From NCBI GenBank assembly GCA_030998225.1, contig JAPYXD010000704.1:13454001-13518000 (forward strand): a stretch of 64,000 nt of DNA, read 5' to 3'. A model generated the notes under the pieces. The model ran no database searches, was not told where the DNA came from, and worked only from the letters and a program-made list of their open reading frames with translations. Position 1 is the first letter of the stretch, and each line of letters starts with the position of its first letter. The DNA comes from Diplolepis rosae. Lineage: Eukaryota > Arthropoda > Insecta > Hymenoptera > Diplolepididae. Position numbers and translations under genes: made by a program. Positions 24,601-32,164 of this stretch are shown here, piece after piece.

Positions 24601-27600
24601 TTTCCTGTCTGAAATTCCTGTATGTCGCGACTTTGGTTCAACGTAGGTTCCAAAAATGGTTCAAGAGTGGTTCCAATGTAGGTTGCAAAGTAGAGATTTT
24701 CATTAGGGTTTTAATATTGGCAAAAAAGGACTTTAGGTTTCTGACTGTTCAAAAATGATTAAAGTGTAGAAGCTTCTGATAATATGTTTTTTTATATGTT
24801 TCAGAGTTTCCGACAAAAATATTAATTATTGGAGAAAGACTTTAGGGGAAGGTAAAATTCTTTTATTGTTTATGTGGTCCACACATTCCGAGCTCTTGAA
24901 AATTTTTGTTGCAATCAATTGTTCGGAAAATGTCTTTACAGAACGAACCATCGTCAAAGATTTTTATATTTTTATCAGACTTTGTGTTTACATTTTTAAA
25001 ACATGAAAAAATAGTTATGATCTTTCTTGAACAAAAATTTTAAGGAATTGAAAAATTCATAATTCCTAATTCGGAAAATAATCCTCTGAGGGACTCGGAT
25101 TTAATACGAATGATTTCAAATGGGATTTAAAGTACCCGCGAATTATTTCGAGAAACTTGGTAAATATTTTCAATCCAAAATGTATCTCTGGACGAACTTC
25201 GATTTAATGAGAATAATAAGAGATAAAATCTGAATTGCGCTCGAATTATTTACTAATTTCTAAAAATTTCTTATACCAAATAAATCTGTTCAGGAACCCA
25301 AATTATTTGGAAAAATAAAGTTGATCTTGAAATGACCTTGAGCGATGACCTCTATGTAAAGCAAATTACCAAAATCTTGACCCTCTCTTGAAAAACAACA
25401 ACATTGGTTCTTAGGATTTTTTGCCAAAGTTCATATTCATTGAGATATTTATAGCCATTCTGAAACTTTTTATACACCCTGTATGATACAGAATCATTCT
25501 CTGCATGTAAATAAAATGTTTTTCAAATTTTATGGATCGAGTTCGGTAATCTTGGATACCTTGATATCTCGAAAAAACTGTTTTTAAATATTCATAAAAA
25601 GTTCTGTAGTTTTCAAAGAAATTTCCGTGAATGAAAATTCAGTAATTGTAAGACAATAATTCAAGGAAAAATGCCAAAAGAAGTCAAATTTATTACAAAA
25701 AGTTATACAGGTTTCATATATAAAATTATATTTATTTCGGACAAAATGATGAATTTAATTTATTCGGTACTGGATTCTCTAACAAATGTTGACACCGGAT
25801 CAGCTTATTATATAAGATTGATTTAAATTTAATGGAGTAGCATGAAGCATGCAATTTTCTACGCTAACAAAAATAATATAAGGATTTAGAAATGACATGG
25901 GAAGTTTTCAGGACAGTAAAAGCCTGACGTGGAGTTCTGCAAAACATCCTTAAGGGGATCTCCTCATCAGTCAGCTTCAAAAAATCGATTTTTTTTTGTT
26001 GCTTCAATCGTTAGAATTATTATCTGAGAATATTCTTGCAAAGTTTCAAAATATAGCTGATTAACATCTCATGCCTGTAAGTTTCCTTTAATTTGATTTT
26101 TTTCCTTCGAAAAACTTTAAAGCCCATTTTATGAAAACCATGTTTTTTGAAATTCCGTGCACGATTACAAAAAAACTATAAAAGCTACGTATACAAGTAA
26201 AACACTGTTTTTTAGATAATTTAATTGTGCACAGACTGAGTTTAAAAAATGTATTAAAAAATCTCTTTTTACAATGTTATTAACGCACTTACTGCTAAAA
26301 AAAGGCCGAAAAATCGAGTACTTTATTAAAAAATGACTAAAATATTCAAATTTCAACTTTCAATCACCATAATAGACTATACTGTGCAGTAAAGCCTTCC
26401 GAATAAGAAAGTATTTTAATTTTTTGTTTCAGGTCAAAATTATAGGCTGAATTTTTCACGGAGTTTGAGTTGTCCGTGGCGAGCTGTTGCGCGAGATTGT
26501 TTATAAATCCGCCATTTTTATTTATTTTGACATTCAAAAAACTTTTTATTGTTGAATAAATATATGTTCAAAGATACGCAAAAGATCATTTGTTTCTCTT
26601 GCTGTTTTCATGTTTAAAAAAAAGCCTAAAAAACCACCTTTTTTATGAGCCACTGATGAGGAGACTCCCTCAAGGGGGTATTCTAGTCTAGAGGGTTGAA
26701 AAAATCGAATTTTTTTTTATTTCACATTTTCAAAGTATAATATAAGGCAAATGTGTGGGCGAAAGGATTTGCCTTGATTATAAATATTTTAAAAGTTACA
26801 AGGCCGCTTGAGAGTGTGTTGCATAATTCGTGAGTACCGTGTTGTAAAATTTTAATTCCGTTTTTCTCAAAACCGATTTTTCCGAAACGGCTGAGACGAT
26901 ATCTCAAGAAATCCAATTTTTTTAAGTTTTGAAAAAAAACTTTGTTAAAGTTTTTTTTAGTTTTTTTTCAGTTTTATAATTTTTAACAGCTTGTTTTATG
27001 AAGTTATGACTCTCATCGGAACTAAAATCATCGAAATTACTTTTGATTATATATATTTTTCAGTTCAATTCAAAAGAAAAAGTTAGTTCAAAATCGAAAT
27101 TTAACGTTTCAAGTGGCGCTAATTTTTAAATTAATAACATTTTCTATATTTTTAGTTCCGAGGATAGCAATATGCATACTCTTTATAAATCTGGTTGAAT
27201 TGTTTGTTTCAGATACACCAATCACGTCAAATCACGTCAGCCATGGAGCGATTTTTTTTGCAGGCTTATCTTTCTAGCAACGCTATTTGTATACTAATAA
27301 ACATTTCAGCACTAAATAAATCGATATTTCTTCTCTAAATTCTGTTAAACAATAAGCTGAAAGTCGCTTGTTTCATATGCTTAACAGTTTTTGTTTTATC
27401 CAAGTCGAAGAAACTTTTATTTCAGGCTTCCTTAAGACGTCTTGATAAATATTTATTTGCATAAGTTTTTTCTCATGTCAAATATTTTTTCAATACAAAT
27501 ACATTAGACATTCTTTGGACGTCTTAAATATTATTCAGGGACTACAGTGTCAGGTTTCTTGTTGTTGTCTGGACAACAATTAACGTCTCCTGGATGCCTT

Positions 27601-30600
27601 GAGAATCTTCTAGACGTCTTTAAGATATGAGAAGTTCTCAGGACAACAAAAATCCTCAGATAGAAGTCCAAAAGACGTTCTTAAGACATCCAGGGACCGT
27701 GTGTCCATTCGGGTCAGGCTTTTTGTTATCCTCTGAACGTATTTTCTTTATAAAACTTCTGTAAGACATCCTTAAAACATCCTGGAGACGTCCATTGTCC
27801 CTTAGATCACTGGGGCCATATCATCTTTAATGACACAGGGACAATTGACGTCTTCTAGACGCTTTATGAATATGGTGTCAGTACTTTGCTATCCTGAGAA
27901 GGTCTCATGTCCTAAATACGTCTTTCAGACGCTATCAAATATTAATAACATTATTATTATTATAACTTATAAATTATAATTATTAATAACATTGGAATTC
28001 TAAGAAACTTCAATTTCAAGGCTTATCTTGTTTCATGGACGTCTTATATCTAAAATTATTATTAAAATAATTATTATATATATATATATGGGTCATTTGA
28101 TGGGAGATTTACAGTCAAAATTTTTTTTTTCGCCGAAATATTTTTTTTTGCTTTCTTACTTTGAAAATAATCGACACGTTTTTTTTTCCAATGTGATACT
28201 TGAAAATTTCGAGATATATTTTTTTTAAGTTTGGCACTCGGGAAAATTTTTTTTTTTTAACAGCTCAATGTAAAGGCAGTTTTGAATATAAAATGTAAAA
28301 TTTTGCCTGCATATTGAAAAAACTTTAACAAAAATTTAGAAACAAAAAAATTGGAAAAAATTAGTTCCAAATTTTAAAAAAATTCATTTGTTTATAAAAA
28401 TGTACTATATTGTTATTACAAAAAAAACAACGAAATGTGTGCTATAACGTTTTTGAAAGCTTGTACTCTTTCGCGCATTTCAAGTACAAGGGTTAGATTT
28501 TATATTCAAAACTGCTTTTACAGTGAGCTGTTAGAAAAAAAAAAAATTTCCCGAGTGCCAAACTTGAAAAAATTATATCTCGAAATTTTGAAGTATCACA
28601 TTGAAAAAAAAAACGTGTCAATTATTTTCGAAGTAAGGAGGCAAAAAAATATATTTCGTCGAAAAAAAAATGTTGACTGTAAATCTCCCATGAAATGACC
28701 CATATATATATATATATCTCACATTGAGACATGAGACGTCCTTAGGATAGCAAAAAAACTAATATAGAAGTTCATCGGACGTCTTCAGACGTCTCAAAGG
28801 CGTCCAATGTCAGGACCATGGAGAAAAAAATCCAAATCTCTGAAAAGTGGCTTGCAGGCCACAATTTTATATTGGTTTATCATATTGATGATTCTATTTT
28901 ATTCTATTTTCTGAGTTTATCAATATTTTTGGGCTTACGTAGGCTTTTTGTAACTTTTTAAATTTCGATTTCATAGGTTCCAATAAACTATCTCTTGTAC
29001 TCAAGATTTTATCAAGTTGTGAAATTTTTGTAGAACAAATTTCTTCTGTGTATTTTTCTTGATAATTATGCAAATATCATTATCAACCCATTACATGTTC
29101 TTTCTCATAAAATTGTTGCAGATTCCACGATCTAAATCACAATTCAAGTCTCAAATTGTACACCTGAAAAAACAATTGTTCAAAAACCCAAACATTACTT
29201 TTATTTGTGCTCATAAAAAGGAAAAGGAAATTACGTATCTTGCCTTGAGTGTTAATGTTATTTATGCTTACGTGGAACTAAGTTTACTGTCAGAGCACTC
29301 ATCATTAATTGCTGTAGAAACATAAGACTAGGAAAGATAATGAAAGCAGCTCTAATGATTAGAAACGTTGATTGTGAATTTCATATTTTAATGTTCTTGC
29401 AAAAGGAAATCAAGTGCCATTTCGTCTTTGATTCTGATACTTAAAAGTGATTTAGAGTGTTTCCTAATTATAATGAAATCATTAGAGATATGATGTCAGG
29501 ATAGTTGTAGTGCGGATTTCTTATAAGGTTTGAGAAGAGGTTGCGAGGAATTTGGAATCGTGGAGTCTGTGCGATGCTCCTTGAGATTTGGTGAAAGTGT
29601 ACCACTTATCGTGCAGCATACCTTCCTCGAGCAGAAAAAAGAAATCCTAATTACCGGTCAGGCAGATGCGTCGGCGATCCGGTCATTAACAGAGTAATAT
29701 GGGTTAATTAAAACTCCCAGAGAGTTGAAACAATGAGAACGAAATAACCATAACTAACTTCTCTGAAAACTGAATTTTCAGACGGTAGGTAATAACAGAG
29801 GGGAAATACGGAACTGGTGTAATTGCACGATCTACAATGTTAAGTGATTTCAATTATTTATAGAATATGAGTGAATCAACTTGCTCAATCAATTATGCGA
29901 TAGCGACCTACTATCGAACTACCATATTATAGGACTGTTCTATCATTTAACTATTTTTATAATTCATTATAATTATACTACCGTCGAAGATTATAGGTTT
30001 TCCTGTTGTTTCAACTATTCTTAAAGTGTTTTCATTTTAATAAGTTGAAATTGTTTTCCCCAGAATAACATGAAAGTTAATGAAATTTCGGATCTACTAA
30101 GCCCAAATTATTTAATTTTAATAAGATTCAGGAATAGTTCTAAAAATATTAATAGTTTGGATTTTTAAATTATTGTATAGAGTAATGTCTTTATTTGGAA
30201 TTTTACGACTTTTTCTGTAAAATTTCACCCGAGGGTAGAATCCGGGAAAAAATTCTAAATATATCTTGATTAGTTAGCAAAATACTATAGAGACTCATCT
30301 TCAAAATGAGACTAAAAAACTTCAAAAAATATTAAGTATTTCTCGAGTTATTGATATTTTTCAAAAAGACTGCAATTTGACGACGATTGCAATATATTTT
30401 TACAAAATTAACATTTCAACCTTTAATTTGGGTTCATTAGATGCACAATTTTATTTTATTTTATCGAGGGGGAAACAACTCTGGTAATCCGCTGGACAAC
30501 TTGGTGATCCGAATTTGTAATCCGGGGTAATCCGAGTAATCCGGAGTAATCCGCAATAGTCTGGCGTAATCCAACGAAAATTGAAGTAAGCTGGAGTAAT

Positions 30601-32156
30601 TCAGTGTATTCCGGCGTAATCCCACGTAATCCGCAGTAATTCGCTGTAATCCCAAAGGGGAAACAATTCTGGTAATCCGTAGGACCACTTGGTGATCCGA
30701 ATTGGTAATCCGGGGTAATCCGAGTAATCCGGAGTAACCCGAAGAAGTCCGGAGTAATCCGAAGTAATTCGAAGTGAATCGGAGTAATCCGTGATAATCC
30801 GGCGTAATTCAACGAAAATTGGAGTAATCTGGAGTAATTCAGTGTATTCTGGCGTAATCCGGAGTAATTCGCTGTAATCCCCAAAGAGAAACAACTCTGG
30901 TAATCCGCTGGAAAACTTGGTGATCTGAACTGGTAATCCGGGGCAATTCGAGTAATCTGGAGTAACCCAAAGTAGTCCGTAGTAATGCACGATAATGCGG
31001 GGTAATCCGGCGTAATCCAGCGTAATACACAGTAGTCTACAGTAATCGGGACTAATCCACAGTAATATGCATTAATCCAGAGGGGGAAACAACTCTGGTA
31101 ATCCGCTGGACCATTTAGTTATCCGAATTGGTAATCCGGGGCAATCTGAGTAATCTAGAGCAACCCGAAGTAATCCGAGGTAATCTGCAATAATCCGAGG
31201 TATATCAGAGTAAACTGGAGTAATTCGGGGTAATCCGCGGTAATCTGCGAAAATCCCGAGTGTTAAACAATTCTGGTAATCCGCTGGACCACTTGGTGCT
31301 CCGAATTGGTAATCCGAGGTAATTCGAGTAATCTGGAGTAACCCGAAGTAATCGGAAATAATCCGCAGTAATCCGAACTAAATCGGAGTAATCCATGGTA
31401 CTCCAGGTTCAGCCGGGGTAATTCGAGATAATTCACCGCGATTTTAAGAGTTGTTTCCCCCTCGAATTTTATGCTAAAATGGGGAAAGAAATTTAACTGG
31501 TTATTTTAAAAATTAAGAACCTTTAACAATAGCTATAAACAACAGGTGAACCTATAATTGTTGAAGGTAGTCTATTAAGTAAATAATGAACTTATTTTTT
31601 CATATTAAGATTGCTTTAATTGCGAAATTAGCATTTATAAAATTAATGTTTGACAAAAGTAATTAGGAATTTAAAATTAATTAAATATTTTGATATGTAT
31701 TTAAAAAAACGATTTTTTGAAATTAAAACAAATATTTCGTTAGCATTTGTGCAATTAATTTTGTTGTTGCTTCAATACAATATTTTTCTGAGTTTATGCA
31801 CATTTTGTTATTAAAAAAAAAATTTTTTGTCAATTCAACGAAATATTTTGCTAAGACAACAAAAAAGGCATGCACACATTTTTTTTTTAGCGTGTGTCAA
31901 GATATATTTATAAGATTAAAATCAATTCTCATCAAACTTTAAGGAAGTGAAATTGACCGCATTATATTTATTGTTTAATATTTTATAATGTATAATTTGA
32001 AGGGTATTAAGGATTCGTTGGAAGAATCCTGGTTATGAGGACAATGAGGATAAAAACTACAGGGAATTACTGACTGTGACCTCGATTGAGTGAGCTGAGG
32101 GACCTGGCGATGCCCGACCACCAGAGAATTGTGGCCACGTAACCGATCCACCGCAT
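3454..32156 (-). CDS. Sb: Serine protease Stubble ortholog (whole gene, 8 coding exons)
   Basis: Stubble is a membrane-anchored trypsin-like protease that, in Drosophila, acts with Rho signalling in epithelial, leg and bristle morphogenesis. Joined exons (minus strand): 32156-32075, 24347-23461, 22130-21865, 20058-19788, 15509-15058, 6609-6312, 3807-3682, 3612-3454. All junctions are GT/AG and every phase matches, giving 847 codons including the stop. Layout: hydrophobic N-terminus; six-Cys knot (C36, C48, C54, C65, C74, C75); low-complexity stem to about residue 585; activation site R602/IVGG; His649 (TAGHC), Asp699 (YDLAL), Ser797 (GDSGG), S1 Asp791 (trypsin specificity). The catalytic domain is recalled as very close to fly Stubble ([15 protein letters not shown]), and length is near the fly's 787. 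The first exon is the least certain part, and non-coding 5' exons may lie further right. Confidence 0.93.
3682..3807 (-). CDS. Sb: Stubble exon 7 (S1 pocket Asp)
   Basis: This is a 42-codon exon, phase 0 at both ends, with acceptor CCAG/GTATCAG and donor CAA/GTAAGT. It encodes [19 protein letters not shown] and then [15 protein letters not shown]. Asp791, six residues before the active Ser, predicts cleavage after Lys/Arg. Confidence 0.95.
4074..4265. mobile_element. CTCTCTAAATC-family MITE, right end lost
   Basis: It begins CTCTCTAAATCTGAATCAG after TTA and carries the family's internal ACTGATT/AATCAGT motifs, including the AAAAAGAGGTTACTG core. The right inverted repeat is missing. Confidence 0.65.
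4636..5088. mobile_element. TTAA-family foldback element, right end truncated
   Basis: The left end is TTAA/GGTAGTTCGTTCACG followed by AAAATTAGAGCTCAGG. The arms mirror each other around 4850. The right arm stops at TCTAATTTTCGTG, before the terminal ACTACC/TTAA. Confidence 0.65.
5242..5462. mobile_element. Complete 221-bp palindromic MITE
   Basis: TA (5240-5241 and 5463-5464) flanks inverted ends CACTCTAAAAACAAGTGTG. The inner arms share TAGTAACTTTTTAGGCATTT. There is no ORF. The 2-bp target and CAC terminus resemble the CACGGARAAA family elsewhere in the window. Confidence 0.75.
5509..5622. mobile_element. CTCTCTAAATC-family MITE fragment
   Basis: It starts CTCTCTAAACCTATATCAG after TA and has the internal TCACTGATTCAACAGTG motif. 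It ends abruptly near 5622. Confidence 0.55.
6312..6609 (-). CDS. Sb: Stubble exon 6 (catalytic Asp)
   Basis: The acceptor is TTTCAG/TTTGTT (phase 2) and the donor GAG/GTACGA (phase 0). It encodes [20 protein letters not shown], then [12 protein letters not shown] containing catalytic Asp699, then [20 protein letters not shown]. No stops or indels are seen. Confidence 0.96.
6613..8860. other. Stubble intron 5-6, distal part: MITE relics
   Basis: No gene. An end of the CCCGTGCAGAAA family lies near 6868-6886 and a complete CTCTCTAAATC-family MITE at 6999-7188. AACCAAAT/TTGGTT-type relics occur at 7440-7790, and degenerate CTATATGGAAAACTA repeats at 7990-8850. An isolated end of a third short family (GGTCCGATCGATCTATGGCC) sits near 8472. 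Confidence 0.5.
6999..7188. mobile_element. CTCTCTAAATC-family MITE, complete
   Basis: Ends CTCTGAATCTGAATCAGC and the inverse of CTCTCTAAATCTGAATCAGC enclose a palindromic interior built from ATCAGCG/CGCTGAT units. These replace the AGTGA/TCACT of other copies. Confidence 0.7.
8861..9402. mobile_element. pogo/Tigger-like MITE (542 bp)
   Basis: TA duplications (8859-8860 and 9403-9404) flank inverted ends CAGTGGGACCTCGTTCGT. The CAGTGGGACC terminus and TA target match pogo/Tigger-type elements as a class. No transposase frame remains. Confidence 0.75.
9756..10546 (+). mobile_element. Mariner element, internally deleted (791 bp)
   Basis: TA (9754-9755 and 10547-10548) flanks inverted ends CTACTGTGGGCAAAA followed by CTAAGGTGAATTTT. 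A full mariner is about 1.3 kb, so roughly 0.5 kb has been lost from the middle. It lies in the Stubble intron, in reverse orientation to the gene. Confidence 0.88.
9951..10493 (+). pseudogene. Mariner transposase remnant, N- and C-terminal parts fused by deletion
   Basis: The frame starts at [20 protein letters not shown], giving the first helix-turn-helix and then [19 protein letters not shown] with the second one to ISRGSL. It jumps directly to LAPCDF, hits a TAG where Trp/Phe is usual, and continues as [20 protein letters not shown] to [15 protein letters not shown]. The deletion removed the first two catalytic Asp residues, so no active enzyme is possible. The upstream in-frame Met at 9909 adds an implausible leader, so I prefer the internal Met. 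Confidence 0.85.
11465..11678. mobile_element. CACGGARAAA-family MITE inside mariner A
   Basis: Inverted ends CACGGAGAAAAATGGAG, with arms extending about 35 bp (AAGAATATGAA). GA (11463-11464 and 11679-11680) is duplicated. Removing the insert and one GA restores the transposase reading WLHNDNPK, which fixes both boundaries. Confidence 0.85.
11955..12183. mobile_element. Non-autonomous element with 8-bp target duplication (hAT/P-type size)
   Basis: GCCACATG is repeated at 11947-11954 and 12184-12191. Inverted ends CATARAGATATTACAGATA enclose 229 bp with a (GA)n run near 12,011-12,030. An 8-bp duplication is typical of hAT and P superfamilies. Excision restores the mariner RPHVARPVK reading. 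Confidence 0.8.
12366..12616. mobile_element. CACGGARAAA-family foldback MITE inside mariner D
   Basis: Arms of about 110 bp (CACGGAAAAAAA, then AGAACTGTT and AGAGTTGGGGATACAG) mirror each other. CA is duplicated at 12364-12365 and 12617-12618. It sits in the mariner 5' leader, upstream of the Met codon at 12,660. Confidence 0.85.
12660..13077 (+). pseudogene. Mariner D transposase remnant
   Basis: The start [20 protein letters not shown] matches mariner N-termini but shifts frame soon after. [20 protein letters not shown] (about 12,848-12,907) leads into the standard mariner C-terminus ([29 protein letters not shown]). The middle, with two of three catalytic Asp residues, is missing. Confidence 0.8.
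13128..13399. mobile_element. TA-flanked MITE (272 bp), abutting mariner D
   Basis: Inverted ends CACTCGAACTCCA and CATTCGAACTCCA. TA lies at 13126-13127 and 13400-13401. It is GC-richer than its surroundings (GCGCGCAAGTGCGCGC hairpin near 13,231-13,246). It shares its left TA with mariner D, so both entered the same target dinucleotide. Confidence 0.8.
13740..14989 (+). mobile_element. Tc1/mariner element, DD41D-like (1,250 bp)
   Basis: TA (13738-13739 and 14990-14991) flanks inverted ends ATAAAGGGTTT, then CCATAGGGACATAACAATTTC with small differences. It lies only 7 bp from the right TA of mariner A. Length is close to full size, so only point damage has inactivated it. Confidence 0.88.
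13855..14877 (+). pseudogene. DD41D-like Tc1/mariner transposase, broken
   Basis: Starts [15 protein letters not shown] with an immediate TAA. A helix-turn-helix region, with a further stop near 14,024-14,026, leads into [39 protein letters not shown] (first Asp), [13 protein letters not shown] (second Asp), then after a frameshift [24 protein letters not shown] (third Asp) and [19 protein letters not shown]. The spacing of second and third Asp is about 39 residues across a small frame-shifting deletion. With the usual residues restored it fits DD41D (rosa-like) rather than DD34D. The family assignment is inference. Confidence 0.8.
15058..15509 (-). CDS. Sb: Stubble exon 5 (stem end, activation site, catalytic His)
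   Basis: The acceptor is AACAG/AATGAA (phase 0) and the donor GATGA/GTAAGT (phase 2). It encodes a stem part with 15 consecutive Thr (imperfect ACN codons, about 15,376-15,420), then [20 protein letters not shown] with the activation cleavage before IVGG, and ATAGHCVD with catalytic His649. The Cys of CGIPP is the usual tether to the protease domain after activation. Confidence 0.95.
16792..17377. mobile_element. CACGGARAAA-family foldback element, 586 bp
   Basis: TA is duplicated (16790-16791 and 17378-17379). The arms of about 230 bp (CACGGAGAAATTTTTTACAG, then CTAGAAATCTAGG and CTTTAGTATAGC) are inverted copies around a centre near 17,090. The right terminus has mutated from CACGG to TACGG. 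Confidence 0.78.
17732..19068. mobile_element. TTAA-family foldback element carrying a second one
   Basis: TTAA occurs at about 17,724-17,727 and 19,069-19,072. The left arm is CATCAACGAAAATTAGACC and the right arm its inverse ending GAAAACTACC. The centre is split by a related foldback (18,029-18,697). Arms match the copies at 2036 and 20,458. Confidence 0.7.
18029..18697. mobile_element. Foldback element nested inside a related foldback
   Basis: TTAA duplicated (18,025-18,028 and 18,698-18,701) flanks ends GGTAGTTGTYGCGCC, then AAAAATCARTCTCTGG. The arms run 100 bp and more (GACACTCTTTTTAATA, CATCAGCCGTGTCATATG). The uninterrupted target TTTAATGG is seen in neighbouring family copies, confirming a TTAA insertion. 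Confidence 0.8.
19788..20058 (-). CDS. Sb: Stubble exon 4 (stem)
   Basis: The acceptor is TTGTAG/CGCAGC (phase 2) and the donor GAA/GTAAGT (phase 0), 271 bp. It encodes a Pro/Ser/Thr-rich extracellular stem without cysteines ([39 protein letters not shown]). No domain is expected here, and the stem is fast-evolving in Stubble proteins. Confidence 0.85.
20214..20441. mobile_element. Short foldback MITE
   Basis: The ends are inverse copies of ATGGTCCGATTGAWCCATGG, then CCTTRA. Single ends of the same family occur near 8472 and 16,525. Confidence 0.6.
20458..21022. mobile_element. TTAA-family foldback element, ends trimmed
   Basis: The left arm begins AAATTAGACCTCAGGC and the right arm ends GCCTGAGGTCTAATTTTCG. 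The terminal GGTAGTT/TTAA is missing on both sides. Interior palindrome as in the other family members. Confidence 0.65.
21023..21340. repeat. Degenerate TTTCAAAAT-rich low-complexity tract
   Basis: Irregular repeats of AAAATTTCAAAAT/CTTGTAAAATTT type. No ORF or structure beyond this. It resembles the AAGATATTTCAA tract around the LTR element at 56 kb. Confidence 0.45.
21352..21563. mobile_element. CTCTCTAAATC-family MITE, complete (212 bp)
   Basis: TA at 21350-21351 and 21564-21565. Inverted ends CTCTCTAAATYTGAATCAG. The interior consists of TCACTGATTCATCAGTGA-type units and the AAAAAGAGGTTACTG core. A good type copy of the family. Confidence 0.8.
21865..22130 (-). CDS. Sb: Stubble exon 3 (stem)
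   Basis: The acceptor is CTTTAG/GATAAT (phase 0) and the donor CCAG/GTATGT (phase 2), 266 bp. It encodes [20 protein letters not shown] and then a Lys/Pro/Ser/Thr/Asn-rich stretch ([20 protein letters not shown]). No Cys. Extracellular spacer between knot and protease domains. Confidence 0.85.
22464..23316 (+). mobile_element. Mariner element, decayed (853 bp)
   Basis: TA (22462-22463 and 23317-23318) flanks inverted ends CGAAGATCGTTCGATAAG and CGATGTTTGTTCGATAAG, each followed by TAAGGT. Sits in the Stubble intron between exons 2 and 3. Confidence 0.7.
22876..23022 (+). pseudogene. Mariner transposase fragment with mutated first catalytic Asp
   Basis: It reads [20 protein letters not shown], then [21 protein letters not shown], the highly conserved mariner block around the first catalytic Asp. 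Here that position is Asn (FWN for FWD). Sequence on either side is no longer transposase-like. Confidence 0.8.
23461..24347 (-). CDS. Sb: Stubble exon 2 (six-Cys knot domain and Ser/Gln-rich stem)
   Basis: The acceptor is TTTGTAG/GTTATAAG (phase 1) and the donor GATAAA/GTAAGA (phase 0), 887 bp. The start encodes the disulfide-knot domain with six Cys, including [18 protein letters not shown] and [12 protein letters not shown], characteristic of Stubble/filzig-type proteases. It is followed by about 240 residues rich in Ser, Gln, Asp and Arg with no Cys, matching the extended stem. The apparent frame continues upstream of the acceptor but is intronic. Confidence 0.92.
25948..26677. mobile_element. 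TIR element with CTCCTCATCAGT ends
   Basis: The left end CCTTAAGGGGATCTCCTCAT is matched inverted by CACTGATGAGGAGACTCCCT at 26,651-26,670. About 730 bp, no transposase. Immediately right, CAAGGGGGTATTCTAGTC looks like the terminus of a second element whose other end I cannot place. Confidence 0.55.
27430..28825. repeat. GACGTC-rich dispersed repeat, interrupted by a palindrome
   Basis: Dense GACGTC/ACGTCTT words (27,430-28,045 and 28,725-28,810). 27,435-27,560 matches the inverse of about 35,450-35,610. The 28,089-28,702 palindrome has inserted into a TA-rich stretch within it. Confidence 0.6.
28089..28702. repeat. 615-bp perfect-ended palindrome (foldback element)
   Basis: The arms of about 290 bp begin ATGGGTCATTTSATGGGAGA, then TTTACAGTCAA, and share TTTGGCACTCGGGAAA and CAGTTTTGAATATAAAAT. 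They are over 85% alike by eye and flanked on both sides by (TA)n. A transcript would fold into a long hairpin. Confidence 0.75.
28830..29982. other. Non-repetitive intronic sequence
   Basis: No ORF of note and no match to the repeat families seen here. 29,640-29,800 contains CGGCGATCCGGTCATTAACA and GGTTAATTAAAAC, compatible with a regulatory element, but nothing proves it. Confidence 0.3.
29983..31575. mobile_element. TIR element carrying an inserted satellite unit
   Basis: The ends read CTACCGTCGAAGATTATAGG and, inverted, CTACCTTCAACAATTATAGG. A related copy without the satellite lies at 53,403-54,068. Comparison places the satellite insert between ATTTTATTTTA and ATTTTATGCTA. Confidence 0.65.
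30464..31465. mobile_element. TIR-bounded GTAATCCG satellite element (1,002 bp)
   Basis: Both termini are TCGAGGGGGAAACAACTCT (19 bp, perfect, inverted), and ATTTTA is duplicated (30,458-30,463 and 31,466-31,471). The interior is about five units (starts near 30,464, 30,650, 30,880, 31,078, 31,256). Each opens with a copy of the terminal motif plus CTGGTAATCCGCTGGACCA and continues with 9-12-bp GTAATCCG variants. Long minus-strand frames (ITPDYSGLLRIT-type) result from the repeat and are not called genes. Confidence 0.8.
32075..32156 (-). CDS. Sb: Candidate first coding exon of Stubble (signal/anchor)
   Basis: On the minus strand a good acceptor (TTTTTTTTTCAG at 32,165) precedes, eight bases further, ATG opening [20 protein letters not shown], a basic start then a hydrophobic run fitting a signal peptide or type II anchor. 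Two donors keep the phase 1 needed by exon 2: after 32,075 (ACA/GTCAGT, used here) or after 32,081 (GAG/GTCACA). Neither is an ideal GTRAGT. The acceptor just upstream implies at least one 5'UTR exon further right, which I could not find. The link to exon 2 rests on phase, position, signal-like content and lack of a rival. Confidence 0.6.
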
Positions 32157-32164
32157 CCTGATCC

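Larger units (their letters stand above)
24348..32074. other. Stubble intron 1 (about 7.7 kb)
   Basis: Phase 1 intron linking the putative signal exon to the knot exon. 24,348-25,947 has only AT-rich sequence and short GGTTCCAA repeats near 24,400-24,680. Then come a foldback (25,948), GACGTC-rich repeat, a 615-bp palindrome, non-repetitive sequence (28,830-29,830) with TTAATTAA-type sites, and a TIR element carrying the satellite unit. Confidence 0.5.

Noticed and set aside
30456..31396. Several long minus-strand ORFs with ITPDYSGLLRIT-like repeats
   Set aside because: They come from the GTAATCCG satellite, which happens to lack stops in more than one frame. No domain and no start context.
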